Positions 22,701 to 34,549 are shown, numbered from the stretch's first letter. The stretch: 64,000 bases of DNA from Henricia sp. BOLD:AAB3569 (GCA_037783545.1 JBBELK010000316.1:186001-250000), one strand, 5' to 3'. Translations and numbers: made by a program. The notes: generated by a model not told the origin, from the letters alone.

Positions 22701-25700
22701 GACATGATCAGGGTGTCATTTTAAAGAGGAGATTCCACCCTAACAGGTGATATCTTCCGTTCATTTATACGTGCCCTACTTTAGTCACAATTAACGATAA
22801 TATCTATTTTTGTATCCACCCTGTATAAACGCAAATACCTTCCATTATGACTGCCACAATATCCCTCAACAGCCGGCAAGTTGTTAAGATGACAAGTACG
22901 CTGAAAATGATGGTTAAAATCGGGTCGATGATGGTAAGGTCCGGCTGTAACAAATCAAACAAGTTGGGGTTAACAGTCAAATTACAAGAAAACAAATAAA
23001 ACTTTGTGGATAAAAATCGAAACATGAAATATGTTATTTGTGTAATTAATTAATTATTGTATTTAGCCTTGTGCGTGTTTCGCATGAAAAGCGTCTGGTA
23101 TACTGACGTACTTCCTTTCAGATGCACACTTAGTATCCACTTCACCAGACTAACTTTTTGTTGCTAAGTGGTGCACGCGGCAAGTGTGAAGTACAACTCA
23201 ATACCGTGTTCACAATAGGAGAGAATGGCATAAAGCAATCATACTGTTGGTTGCTAGGCAATGCCGTGCATCACGTATAGTATGTGACTTTCTAAACTAC
23301 ACTTCCGTTTAAAGGTGAAGTATTCTGGGTACCAGCCATTATGGAGATGTTATGGCTAATTGGCGACTTTTTAGCCGGCTACTTTTATATTAGACTGTGC
23401 GTAATTCCAAGCCGTAGCCAAGTCATTACCCTGTAATGCAGAATAATTCCACCAATCAGAAGGCTGAAACTCAGTATGCTGTCCCCGATAACGTGAAGTG
23501 TCGCAGCTCGCAGGTTGACGTTCTCATGCTCGGCGTGTGATTCGCCGAAGATGGGCATAGACGGTTCGCACTTACCGCCACGGCAGTGGAAGTTTAGAAT
23601 GAACCCCAGTCTGGAAAGAGAAACGAAAATATTTGCTTATTTTCGGTTCTGGGGTTGTGAAGAAAAAGATGACTAAAATATTAATAAAGTGAAAATGTTA
23701 CCCTTTGTGTGTTTCCAAGGTTACTGGGTCTACACCACAGATATCTATTATCTATTATTGTTAATAGATATCTGTGGTCTACACTAAAACCAGTGAAAAG
23801 TTTCCGTGCGCTTTAGCAATGGATATTTTAGATTACCAGCGAATGTTTAGACCTAGTTGCCCCTGAAACTGACGTTACAGTTTAGTAGGGCTGGATTGCT
23901 CAGTTGGTAGAGCGCTGGTAGTCTGAGTAACTTGGACCCCTACAATGTGGTATGCGATATATGTATGGTCCAAGGGAATCTGGGTTACAAAGTAGGCTAT
24001 TTATTAATTTCCAGCTCTCACACGCCCCAAAAAAGCAACATTTTTCACCCTCAAAATGGCCACAAATACACTTGACACGACATCTGAGGAACAAATGGGT
24101 ATTGAGGTTTTAAAAGCTGAGATGTAATAACTTACATTTTTGGAAGAAGAGCAATTTTCTGTCCGATTTCGAGACCGTTACGCGTTCCTTCCGTTACGAA
24201 TTCCTATAGTGTGATGCACGCACTACACCCGGGCACTTCGCTCATTCAAACGTGTGCGTGTCACGCAAGAATTTCGCAACGGAAGGAACGGTCTCAAAAT
24301 CGGACAGAAAATTGCACTTTTTCCAAAAAGGTAAAGAGTTATTACACCTCAGCTTAAACCTCAATACCCATTTGTTCCTCGGATGTCGTGTCAAGTGTAT
24401 TTGTGGCTATTTTGAGGGTGAAAACTGTTGCTTTTTTGGGGCGTGTGAGAGCTGGGAATTAAATACTTTTTAACCCAGATTCCCTTGGACCCTACATATA
24501 TCGCATACCCCCACCCAAGGGGTGGGGTGTGTTGAGCCATGGGGGAGGTATAGCAGTTGCCTTTTAATTTAAACATTTTTTACGGCCCAACATGCTTATT
24601 TGTTTGGCAAAGTTTTGCTCAAATATCTTTCAAGTGACTTACGAGACATTAATAACGAGGCTAATGCATGACGTAATGATCATTATCATGGCGTTAATTT
24701 TTACGTGATCAGTCAAGGCCCGTCTGATGCCGAGATAGATTAGTACGCCCGTTGTTACCCAGATGCTTAGCACGGACATCAAGGCACCAATTATTTCTGT
24801 TAAGAAAACAAAAATTCATTTGTATGTAAGCAAAATGTTCTGAAAAGTTATTTTAAAGAACAGAGTTTGCGAAAATGACATTACCAAGCCCACATTTAGC
24901 GGAGTGTGAACGCAACGTTGTGTAGAAGGTGAACTGAATTTCACTAATGTGGATGGCAATTTTACAGTGTGAACGTGCTAGAAAATGTCTCAAATCCTCT
25001 TAAAAAGGCCCACTGTATCATTTGCAATGACCCCAAAAGTTAATCAACGAGTTGACAGGGAAAACCTTCCTCAAAGTAAAAATTGAATTGGTAGCAACTA
25101 TCCACTGACATTTTTCCGGCCAAGATGATATAATTTTACCAGAAAATAATCCACATGAAGATGACATTATTTATATCGTTTGCAAATGATTTACTTCTCA
25201 TCTGGGCGGTCCGAAATGGGCGCTGTGTGTGCTGTTCACAGATACCATTAAAATATAGACCGGTTTGTTTGTCTGCTGCCACCACGTGTTTCAAAAGCCC
25301 CCCATTGTGTTTCTCGTCGTGGTCGCAAAAACACGGCTCTCAAGTTGTTGAACCATATACATCATGAACGTTATATACACAGCCAAAACACGGTCCATAT
25401 TAAACTCACCTGCACGGTGCCACCCGTACGTCAGTCGCTGGCTCGGCTTTTTCCTGGCAAGGCAGATGGCTAACAAAGCTATGACGAAACCGAAGAAATC
25501 TACTAGCATGTGTGCTGCGTCTGTGACTATGGCTAAACTGTCTGCTAAGTAACCACCTATAATTGGTTAAAAAGATGAATAATGATTAATATACAGTTTC
25601 ACCAAGCAAGGTGCTCAGTGCGATTACATTACTACCCCTGGTCTTCGGGATCAATTATGTCATTCCATTAAACCTCAATTCCATGGGTAGTATACAGCTC

Positions 25701-26842
25701 AAAGAGGCAATTCAGGCAGAGTGGCGCACCCTGCCTCAGCGGCTCTTACAGAACCTCTTGAATCAGCCGTGCCACATGAGGTGTACATACACATTACTGA
25801 CCGATAAAATTTAAAAATGCAGGAGCTCAGGGAGGCACTTCTTGCAGGGTGGCGCACCCTGCCTTAGCGGCTCTTACAGAGACTGGTGCAGTTAGACTTG
25901 CCACAAAAGGATAATAATGCACGTTACTGGCCCCGATAAAATAAAAAGGTGCAGGAGCTCAGGAGGCATTTCAGGCAGAGTGGCGCACCCTGCCTTAGCG
26001 GCTCTTACAGAGACTGGTGCAGTCAGCCTTGCACCAAGAGGATAATCATACACGTTACTGGCCGATAAAATAAAAAGTGCAGGAGCTCAGGGAGGCACTT
26101 CGGGCAGGGTGGCGCACCCTACCTCAGCGACTCTTACAGAGACCGGTGCAGTTAGCCCTGCCACAAGAGGATAATCATACACGTTACTGGCCGATAAAAT
26201 AAAAAGGTGGAGGAGCTCAGGAGGCATTTCTGGCAGAGTGGCGCACCCTGCCGCAGCGGCTCTTACAAAGACTGGTGCAGTCGGCCTTGCCCCAAGAGGT
26301 GTTCATTCACGGTACTGACCGATAAAATATGACCTTTCGGTCACAGTATATCATGTATATAATTTATAGTTTAGTATTTTTTAACCAGAAACGCCAGGAT
26401 TATTTTTGGCACAAAAACCACATTTAAAAAAAAAAGGCTCATGTGATTGTCCAAAAGTTATGGCCAAGCACCACAAATACTGACTCTTGAGAGTCATTTC
26501 TACATTAAGTTGTATGAATGTTCACTCCAAAAGGTCATACTTTGCTACAATCCAAGTCAACCGCCCCTGTGACTACACATTGCCAGAACGTGTTTACACG
26601 TCCTCCGATCCGGCGTCAAGTGATTAACTGTAAACCAACGACTAATGCCTACCAACCATCTCGGCTACCATGACCAATAGACTGAGTACCGCAGCAATAA
26701 GTAGACGGTTACGCGCTCTCTGCAGCACCTCGTGTCTCGATAGATGTGCCGAGTCACCACCGGCCTCTTCTATACTCCCGTACCCGTCCTGTTCGTCCCT
26801 CTCTCCGCCTGACATCAACATCTCGTCCCGGCGTTTACCCAT
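19741..26842 (-). CDS. slc30a2/8-like: SLC30A (ZnT2/3/4/8-type) vesicular zinc transporter, 7 coding exons
   Basis: This is a cation-diffusion-facilitator zinc/proton antiporter of the clade that loads zinc into vesicles. Exons: 26653-26842, 25410-25556, 24643-24796, 23430-23610, 22839-22944, 21389-21523, 19741-19904. They give 358 residues, within the family range of about 320-390. Zinc-site HxxxD motifs are intact in TM2 (H79/D83 in DAAHMLVD) and TM5 (H203/D207 in LHVIGD). The family motif LTYGWHRAE ends TM2-TM3. The TM4-TM5 loop is short, with only a few histidines (H172, H189, H192). The cytosolic C-terminal domain includes EIDGVEGVHSLCIWSLTMGV and ends YLCAQTPGPSD. The ATG at 26842 is preceded by an acceptor-like tract ending at 26852, so an upstream exon, possibly coding, may be missing. 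Which paralog it is cannot be settled here. Introns hold two tandem arrays, a mariner-like relic, a foldback and an R2 element. Confidence 0.93.
20046..21230 (+). repeat. 109-bp tandem array, about 11 copies
   Basis: The unit carries GGAGTGACTAGGAGCATTGC, then TGGATGGGATGC and CAGGTTTACCCCCAGCAG. Eleven unit starts recur at about 109-bp spacing (near 20057, 20168, 20274, 20384, 20493, 20600, 20708, 20818, 20927, 21034, 21144). The unit looks like part of a SINE body that has been tandemly amplified. It fills most of SLC30A intron 6. Confidence 0.93.
21600..21935 (+). repeat. R2 repeat copy
   Basis: Near full-length R2 in SLC30A intron 5, lying just outside the mariner-like relic at 22004. 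Confidence 0.7.
22004..22827 (+). mobile_element. Tc1/mariner-like relic with about 250-bp inverted repeats
   Basis: The left end (TACAGCAGGGTGGATAAA) and right end (TATCCACCCTGTA) are inverted, and similarity continues inward for about 250 bp on each side. Between them, 22330-22600 translates in pieces to a Tc1-type N-terminal half: KTGRSSENINAIQQALQQ, and DLQRRLRFSQCILDRPNRLC. That fits the helix-turn-helix and linker of such transposases. Frameshifts and a stop are present and the catalytic DDE half is absent, so it is non-autonomous. The right end lies about 10 bp from the donor of SLC30A exon 5. Confidence 0.85.
23731..23776. repeat. Short perfect hairpin
   Basis: The arms CCACAGATATCTATTA and TAATAGATATCTGTGG flank a loop of about 13 bp. 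They are embedded in a repeat also seen at 30517-30665. Confidence 0.8.
23887..24515. mobile_element. Foldback element with tRNA-like edge in SLC30A intron 3
   Basis: Arms at about 23935-24200 and 24270-24515 are inverted copies (AAATGGCCACAAATACACTT pairs with AAGTGTATTTGTGGC; TCGAGACCGTTACG pairs with a segment near 24285). The left flank carries a tRNA-like GCTCAGTTGGTAGAGCGCTGG at 23898. Confidence 0.85.
25680..26330 (+). repeat. Five tandem copies (about 130 bp) of a Tc1-like transposase C-terminal tail
   Basis: The unit spans GCAGGAGCTCAGG, GTGGCGCACCCTGCC and GCGGCTCTTACAG, ending with GATAAAAT. In frame it reads QELREALQAEWRTLPQRLLQ, which resembles the C-terminal end of Tc1-family transposases. 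Copies start near 25688, 25811, 25943, 26072 and 26201. Later copies carry indels and stops. It lies in SLC30A intron 1. Single copies occur at 40258, 45050, 58379 and 60920. Confidence 0.88.
26455..26620 (+). repeat. R5 repeat copy
   Basis: Shares AAGCACCACAAATACTGACT and the palindrome GACTCTTGAGAGTC with 59507-59825, which carries an extra block of about 130 bp. Confidence 0.7.
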
Positions 26843-26851
26843 TCCTACGAA

Positions 26852-26870
26852 CTGCGGTGTAAAAAAAGTA
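26852..26870 (-). promoter_or_regulatory. Acceptor-like tract upstream of first SLC30A coding exon
   Basis: On the minus strand TTTTTTTACACCGCAG lies 9 nt before the ATG at 26842. If used, the first coding exon starts at 26851 and the true 5' end is further right in the 9-kb spacer. Confidence 0.5.
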
Positions 26871-26999
26871 CACCATATATCGAGCTACAAATAGAAAACT
26901 GCATTAAATTTATATCTGAATATATAATTAAGTAACGACAAAGACATGCTAAAGCTTTACTCATGAAGATGATAATAATGATAATATATAGCGCACATA

Positions 27000-27470
27000 T
27001 CTATCCTGCGGAATACTCATGCGCTTTACAATATCATTACCCTAGTCATTGGGCACAACTCCCTGGGGAGCATGCAGCCCCAGAAGCCTGACACAAGCAC
27101 TCAAAGGCTGCAACCCTTGCAGGTACCCATTTACTCCTGGGTGGAGAGAGGCAACATTATTACCCTAGGCAGGTCATTGGGCACAACTTCCTGGGGAGTA
27201 TGCAGCCCCGGCAGCCTGACACAAGCACTCAAAGGCTGCAACCCTTGCAGGTACCCATTTACTCCTGGGTGGAGAGAGGCAACATTATTACCCTAGGCTG
27301 GTCAATAGGCACAACTCCCTGGGGAGTATGCAGCCCCGGCAGCCTGACACAAGCACGCACTCAAAGGCTGCAACCCTCGCAGGTACCCATTTACTCCTGG
27401 GTGGAGAGAGGCAACTTATGGCAAAGTGCCTTGCCCAAGGGCACACGCACCATGGTCGCGGCCGTGAATT
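27000..27470 (+). repeat. SINE-related tandem repeat, 3 units of about 128 bp
   Basis: The unit has GGGCACAACTCCCTGGGGAG, GCAGCCCC and TACCCATTTACTCCTGGGTG and is repeated three times. The last unit continues into a SINE end (AAGTGCCTTGCCCAAGGGCA). The leading TATATAGCGCACATATCTA also appears at 61855-61885. Confidence 0.85.
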
Positions 27471-27984
27471 AAGTTGAATGAAGTCACAAATTGCCTAGTC
27501 ATTTTTAAGCGACAGGCAAAAATGCACTTAGCGACTAGAATTGTTGGCAATCATTACCAACGATGACCTTCATGACATCATCATCTATTGCTTAGGAAAT
27601 AATGATCAATTATGCATATAATCGGTGCGTCGTTTTCTGGTAATTACTTTTTATTGAGAAATTTATAACCGCATGACGCCCAAAATGTAGATTCAGATTT
27701 ATTATGTATTGCATTATTTGCTGGCAGAGTCGTGACGACACATTGCGGGCGCTGACCGTAACTATGGTTACTGGTTCACGCTCACGTTTTACATCCATTG
27801 TGTTTGCGCACAGTGCATTTTATTATTGTTCTTTTAAAAGAAAATATTTAAGTGTAAGCATTCGCTGGTTATCTGAAATTTCCATTGCTATAAAAGTACA
27901 TTGGGTTTACTGTATGGACCCAGTAGCCTTGACAACACACAAATGATGTTGTTTTTACTGTAGTACTCTGTACTGTCGTGAAAT

Positions 27985-28085
27985 GTGCACTGCAAAAACT
28001 GTGGTGTTAAATTAACACCAGTGGTGTTGTATTAGATAGATACCAAATATAATGTTAAAATTTAACACCATGGGTGTTAGTTTTT
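27985..28085. mobile_element. Small palindromic element with GTGTTAA words
   Basis: TGGTGTTAAATTAACACCA (28001-28019) is almost a perfect palindrome, and a second ATTTAACACC/GGTGTTAG set follows within 70 bp. Confidence 0.5.
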
Positions 28086-29059
28086 CTAAACCTTTCGTTT
28101 GCGTTTGAACAGCAAAAAAAAAACGTTCACCGCACTTATTTTTTTCTTCACAAAAGACTTGAAAATGTCTGTTAGTTTGCCATCCACGCCATGAATAAAC
28201 GATATGGTTGAAATGCCTACGCGTTTCTATGGCAACGTGTGCATTACGCTGATAATATTGACTAATTTTATGCACAAATTGTGAACGGCGCAGCTGTTCT
28301 TTCTTTTTGTACTAAGATACATCAGTTAGACCTGACCACACAACGCTGTGTGTTGCTGTTTCTCTTAAGATTGGCAGACATATGGCAGATAGAAAAGGTT
28401 CAATGTTATCGCGTCTACATATTGTTCGGACTTGAGCTATTTTGTGTTGAGAATGGCAGTTTTATCATGAAACTGCCGTATTCACAATCTACATATGTTA
28501 TCTATATGGGCCTATATGAGTTCACACTCATCTGTATGGACCTATATGAGTTCACACTCACCGGTTCTTTTCAGAATCACACATATACAAAAGACGTTCA
28601 CATGGTGCTACCATAAACCCATACACATGTTAATTTCCACCATGCATAGTGCGTTTTGGGTGTGGCACCGCGAAAAATATCAAGTTTCTTTGAATTAATA
28701 ATTTTCTAGAAACATAAAAGTTATTCGCTTTCGAATAAGACATCAACGGACAAAATCGACCAACGTTTAGTTATTAAATAATTACTGTAAACATTTTGAA
28801 TTATTTCGGTCCGAAATATTTCAAGGCATATATTCATTTGCCCAAGACTGCCCTGTGTTTGGTCTGCAGCGCACAGCGCACAACACGCCCTCCGTACCGG
28901 TAGCCTGTCCAATCTTGTTTCTTCTGTCTCAGAAAATCTTCCGAGACATAAGAAACGATATTTGACAGGCCACTATAGTCCAGAGGCGCGTTACACGCCG
29001 CGGATCACAGACCAAATACCAAGTCATACATCGACACGAATTTGTCTGTCGCTAGCACA

Positions 29060-29180
29060 AAAAAACATACATGGATTTTGAAGGTTTTCTGAAGCATCGA
29101 TGCATCTATGTGGCTGAAATTTCTGCAGGCTAGTTTACCAGCATTCTTCTTTAGATAATGTTATGCTCTTATTCCGGAAG
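29060..29180 (-). repeat. R1 repeat fragment
   Basis: Minus-strand R1 piece (TTTTCTGAAGCATCGATGCA; TGTGGCTGAAATTTCTGC). Confidence 0.65.
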
Positions 29181-30104
29181 TCCATAAAAGGAAAACCACT
29201 TAGATCTGGGTATAAATTTGAAGTGAATGTAAAATACCTGCACCTTTTTTACAAATATTCATTTTTTTACAAATTTATTTATTTTACAAATGTATTTGTA
29301 AGTCTATCTCTGCTGGAACATAATTACAACAATGTCAGGTTTTAAGAAAGAAAGACATTTCTTTCAAAAAATATATCCAAATAAAATTGCACACTCATTT
29401 TGTTTCGCAATACTTCAAGATTGTTAAAACAGATCATTGGCCGCCAGTGACAAACAAAATCGATAATATATCGATGAAAATTGAACTAACGCTGAAAAAC
29501 CAAACAAACGCAAAAAAACTTGAAGAAACCATACTACATTTGTACATACCTTTCGCTACAAAACTTCAACAGCCCTCGCTGAGTGTGGTTTTAAACCAAT
29601 CTTTACGTGGTCGAAAATAGTATACAGTCTCTCGCATTAACGCCGTAAAAAAACTCCGTGTGAAGTGTGCTGTATCACAATGTAGAACCAAAAACATCCA
29701 TAATCCGTTGTACCTCCGTATGCACGGGCATCACTGCAGTTTTCTACTGTACCGATATTTGTGAAAAACTATTACGTATTGGCCAATCAAAACTCAGCTA
29801 AGGTATACGTCATCGATGCACCATCAGTGAACGCCTTAATTATTACGAGAGCCATTTTTACAAAATTATGGGGCGGTGTCAGCATTGTAAGCGATACTTC
29901 AGCGGTATTTTTTCAAGGTTAAGGCATAATAATTTCCTTCATTCTCATTAAGATGGGGGGGATTAGGCCTGCGTATATTACTTGATGTTGTGTCCCCCAC
30001 GTGTGACGAAACGTGTTGGTGAAGCGTACACAATTACACCTATGTAATTGGTAATAGGTCTTACATACCAACCCATCTTGACTGAACGACATCTGCGATC
30101 GTTT

Positions 30105-30386
30105 AGCTTAAAGACGGAGGCTCGTCTTGTCAATACACCTCGAACAAATTTGTGCCACGAATTTCACCGCGCTCCATACCTTGCCCGAGTATGGAAGCTG
30201 CTCTTACGATCCCAGAGGGTGAAGGCTAATTATTTATGCGGGCTCGCCGTGGTGTGTTTATGCGTGTGTTTATTAAACACTCTGGGACCGTAAGAGCGGC
30301 TGCCAGGGCAAGGTATGGAGCGCGGTGAATTTCGTGGCACGAATTTGTCTGTCGCGCATTGACGAGCCTGCGTCTTTAAAGACATA
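30105..30386. mobile_element. Palindromic element with TTTAAAG-type ends
   Basis: The left arm (CTTAAAGACGGAGGCTCGTC, then ACCGCGCTCCATACCTTGCC) pairs with the right arm (GGCAAGGTATGGAGCGCGGT, then GACGAGCCTGCGTCTTTAAAG). Related ends occur at 32225-32290 and 61408-61552. Confidence 0.85.
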
Positions 30387-30389
30387 TTG

Positions 30390-30685
30390 CAATAGACCGT
30401 ATCGAATAGCCGCCATTTCGTGGGGCAGCTTTTGTTACTTAAACCGTGCATGTTTGCATGTCCCCACGGAACAAAGAAACTGCCCCACGAAATGGCGGCA
30501 TAGACTACTATAAAGTGAAAACGTCACCCTTTGTGTGTTGCCATGGTTTTTGGGTCTACACTAAAACCAGTGAACTGTTTTCCTGCGCTATACCAATGGA
30601 CGTTTCAGATTACCGGCGAATGTTTAGACCCAATTACCATGGCAACTGACGTCACACTTTAGTAGTCTATTCGATACGGTCTATA
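30390..30685. mobile_element. MITE interrupted by a second element (nested insertion)
   Basis: The outer element matches the intact one at 36624-36772 (CCGTATCGAATAGCCGCCAT; CCCCACGAAATGGCGGC). Its right terminus, TATTCGATACGGTCTA, is displaced by an insertion at about 30505-30667. The inserted element has near-inverted ends CTACTATAAAGTG and CACTTTAGTAG. Confidence 0.8.
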
Positions 30686-31230
30686 CTGAAAAACTTTTAA
30701 AAACAGGAACAACAGCATTACTTAACTAAGGAATAATGTTGATAAACTGCCGTGTAGAAATTTCAGCCACATAGATGCAGTAATACTTTAGAAAACTCTA
30801 TGCGTGGTTTTTGTGTTTAATGAATTGTAAAAAAACAAAAACAAAACATTAAAGCACCTTCAGTTGGCAATTTCTCACACAAAGGTACTATTTCACACGG
30901 GGGAAATTATCTGGTTACCATTGCTATTCAACACTTTTAGTTGGGCTTTTCTTGTCAACTCGCGAAGGACCATTTTGGGTAACTGCAAACAATGTACCGG
31001 CCGGGGTTAAATTTACCCAAAATTTTACCGAAAGTGTTGACAGAAATGGTAACAAACACCACATGAAAATATGAGTTCTATGAGAAATTAACAACTGAAT
31101 GTGGGTTTTTTTAAATGTGTGTGCGCACTCATATTTTTTGCCATACTCTTAACACAAAACTATGCATAGATTGTATAGGTTTTTCTGAAGCATTGATGCA
31201 TCTATGTAGCTGAAATTCCTATATGTAATG
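30686..31230. mobile_element. Full R1 element, palindromic MITE of about 545 bp
   Basis: The left half (AACAGGAACAACAGCATTAC, GAAATTTCAGCCACATAGAT, TTTTGGGTAACTGCAAAC) is the inverted, diverged copy of the right half. This is the reference copy of family R1. Fragments lie at 1, 5137, 9955, 29060, 36990, 49060, 54750 and 56360. Confidence 0.8.
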
Positions 31231-31724
31231 CCGTTGTTTATGCAATTCATAAAGTAATATTATATTTAATGAGCTAGCCTTTAATTGTTGTTTCATTGTT
31301 GTACCGTAACCAATGTATGTTTGTGTTTTTATATGTACCATATGTTGTTGTCGTAAATTTTGTAGTGTAAACGTATGCCAAATTAACATGACAGATACAC
31401 AAATTTGCTCCACTTTTTGTTATGTATGCACTACATAATACATGCACTATACCCAAGAAGTGCAAGCACCTTGGGTCCGCGCATCATTTGTGCTGTAGAA
31501 ATTATAATAAAAAGGTATATTCTGTAAAACCGTGAGCATAATTGCGCGGCCCCACTTTGCTGTCTCTGCCTAGCCTGCGTGCATCACTTCATTTGTAGTC
31601 CTGAAATATTGATGGATGTTACGGTGTAGCTAATCACGCGTGGTTGAATGGGCGCGTTATGCCACGTGTCAATACACTGACGGTGTTGCGTGCAGTTATG
31701 ATGAAGTTTTAGCACTTCGCTTGA

Positions 31725-31930
31725 AAACCACCGATGTTTTGTAAACTAATTTATCTAGTTCTACGAAACAGTGGATTAATTACACCGACCTGTATGCTTC
31801 CACATCCAAATTGGAGATGGACAATTTTTCTTTTTTTCACATGGATAGTATTTTGGGGAGGTATTTTATATGATTCTTATGTTAAAACGGAATTTTCTGG
31901 GAAAATCTTAACACGTTCCTTTAAAGAACT
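31725..31930 (-). repeat. R2 repeat copy
   Basis: Minus-strand R2 (CTTCCACATCCAAATTGGAG; TGGATAGTATTTTGGGGAGG). Confidence 0.7.
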
Positions 31931-32285
31931 ATTTGTATAAATTGGTGTGCATACACATTTTTTACAAGGGCGCCCTCATGTGAATGAGTTTGGACCCCCG
32001 ACTACCATGATGTTATAGCTCTGTTTTCTGTCCAGTATAACCACGGAACCAGCCTAAATAGGACGGCGGGTTCGCACAATTTCTTGAAAACATGGACACA
32101 TTTTTTTTCATTTTCTCGATGAGGTACTGAGCTGACTTATAGGCCTACACAGGTTGGTTTTTATCATACACATCCTCGATCACACATGGAGATAACACCG
32201 TTTGTAACCGTTTACTAATCTATTGAGCTGCGTATTTCGTGGCACGAATTTGGCGTGCGCGCATTGCTGACGAGCCTGTGCATTT

Positions 32286-33006
32286 AAAGCCCCTTTTACA
32301 CTTAGATGATTTTGGATACAAACCTTAACGATTTTGAATCGTAAGCATTCCTAAGGGCATTCGTAAACATTCGTAAAGACAATCGTAAACATTCTTAAAC
32401 GATCGTAATGATTCGTCTTGGTTGCAAAGTCAACAATTTCGCGAACGGTCGTATCGTCGCACCGGTCGTAAGATATCGTAATAAGGTCGTAATGTGTCTT
32501 AACAAGGTCGTCATTAATCCTAATGCCATCGTAAAGGTTCTTAACCAATCTTTCAGCACTATTTCAATACGAACCTTTAAGATCTTTTAAGTTTTCTTTA
32601 CGATTTGATACGAATGCAATTAAGTCACGTGATCGTCGTAATTTCCAGGAAACCGCGACAGAAAATCGCTTCCAGGACGCCAAAAATCCTACAGAATCGC
32701 AAGCAATCGTAATGGCATCGCATACGATCGTAAAAGATCCCCAAAAGTCGCAAAGAAATCGGAGTGCATCGTAAAACGTTGCAATCTGATCGCAAACATT
32801 CGCAGAGTGTCGTATCAGTGTCGCAAGGATTCGCATTAAAATCGTTTCCACTTTTACGATCATCGTATAATGGTTTCATCAGGGTCGTAAGTGGTTGTAA
32901 CCTGTCGTAACGGAATCGCAATGTTCTTTTCGGTTTTTTCATTACGATGCAATGCGATTCTTACGTCGTGTTGACTCGTATCCAAAATCGTTTGGAAAGG
33001 GGGCTC
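32286..33006. mobile_element. Inverted-repeat element packed with spaced TCGTAA/TCGCAA words
   Basis: The ends AGCCCCTTTTACAC...GATTTTGGATAC and GTATCCAAAATCG...AAAGGGGGCT are inverted, about 35 bp each. The 650-bp interior holds dozens of TCGTAA/TCGCAA words at roughly 10-13 bp spacing, mostly in one orientation with some inversions. No coding function is credible in any frame. Confidence 0.85.
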
Positions 33007-34139
33007 AACGCTTCCTGCCTCCTCCAAACTCCTCCCCTTCAATTAAGCTTATTAAAAGGGATCCAGCGACCATGAGTGGCCAGTGATGCAGATCCACGAG
33101 GGCCAGCCGGTATTACCATACCGTCTTCATGGCCAAACAAGCGAAACACGTTGACGGGTCTGTCCATTTGGCATTATGTCTCAATTTAAAGCATGAGAAT
33201 ATTAAATCGATTTGATGATGCGCGGCCAGTTAATATGAAACACATTTTGTAATATTTCTCTGTAATTTGCCTTGGAAATAAATTCCCCATTAAAGCCGTT
33301 ACCCCGCCCCCGCACACACAATAGACCGTTTCGGATAGCTGCCATCTTATAGGGCAACGTTTGACATTTGAATTGGTCAACAATGTAAGCACATTGTATA
33401 CAGCATGCATATTATCCAGAAACAACTGAGCAAAGTATTGAACGCAATACATGTGTTTTGGTATATTGCGTGTTGCTAATCACCATGAAAAATATTTAAA
33501 CAGCAAAATAAAAAGAGCGCAGCTTCAAATTACAAAGTATTTTTCCGAAATATTTCCAGCAAAAATTACTAAAATAAATGAACAAATTTTAGTAACCACC
33601 CGGTAAATTTTATTTTAAAGATATAAATTTTGTAATCATTGCAAATTTTGCTCCAAAAATCACCTTTAAAAAGAATCCATACAACACAGGGAGAAACGTT
33701 GGGTTCTTAAAGGTAACACCGCCCTACTGTTTACGTAATTTAGTGATACAGCATCCTTGACAATAATATTTTGATGGTAGCGCGCCCAATGCATGCTACG
33801 CGTCCAAAAATGTCCGGCCGGCGGTTCACCGCTCTGGCCGTCATGTATGCACGGCCGGCCAGAGAGATTCGGGCTATGTCGGTAGATGTTCGATAATGCT
33901 ATTATAAATGATGCTTCTTCTTGTCATTTATATCGTTTTATCGACAATAGTACTGACTTCAAAATGAATATGTGAAGGATTATTCTGCTCAAAAGCAGAT
34001 AGTATACTGTTTATTGTTTGACTTGGGGAGTTGTTATTTTCGTCTTTTTTCTTGCGTTATGAAAAACAATTAAATTAGGCCTGTGTTGATTTCAACATTT
34101 TTGGAATCAATAAAGGACCGTTTGTCGACGGGCGGCTAG

Positions 34140-34270
34140 GCATGACAGGGGAGCAGTCACATTGTCACCGTGTGTCGTCATGCATGAGTAGTAGGCACTT
34201 TGTGGATCTATTGTCACATCATTTAAATATGAAAACTTGCCCTCTGTCATAGCCGCCGTTAAAAAGGGTA
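34140..34270 (+). repeat. Repeat shared with 47700-47830
   Basis: Both copies share AGTCACATT, CATTTAAATATGAAAAC and CCCTCTGTCAT-type words, in the same order and orientation. Confidence 0.6.
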
Positions 34271-34549
34271 TGTATTCCACCTGATAAATTATGTTAGTTA
34301 TTTTAGACTGAACTTTATAACTTATTTGAAATGTAGGGGCAAATACGTCGGAAAATACTTATAAAGAAACTAAACTACGATTCTTTAAACTCGTTTTATA
34401 TATGCATGTACATTGTGTACACATTACGGAAAGTCTGTGAATTTCTATGGCATATTTTGCGTTCAGTTAGCCTGGCCAGCTCTGTTGGCGACCCAAGGAA
34501 GCTAAACGAACGCAACTTTTAAAAGTACCTACGTTAACATTAGATTGGT

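Noticed and set aside
23887..23930. tRNA-like GCTCAGTTGGTAGAGCGC sequence
   Set aside because: Only the D-arm half is present; no anticodon arm or T arm follows.
27072..27472. Two overlapping frames with repeated LQVPIYSWVERGN peptide
   Set aside because: Translation of the three-unit SINE-related tandem repeat.
32564..32942. Overlapping minus-strand frames of about 100 residues
   Set aside because: They lie entirely in the TCGTAA-word element, and the peptides merely reflect the repeated word.
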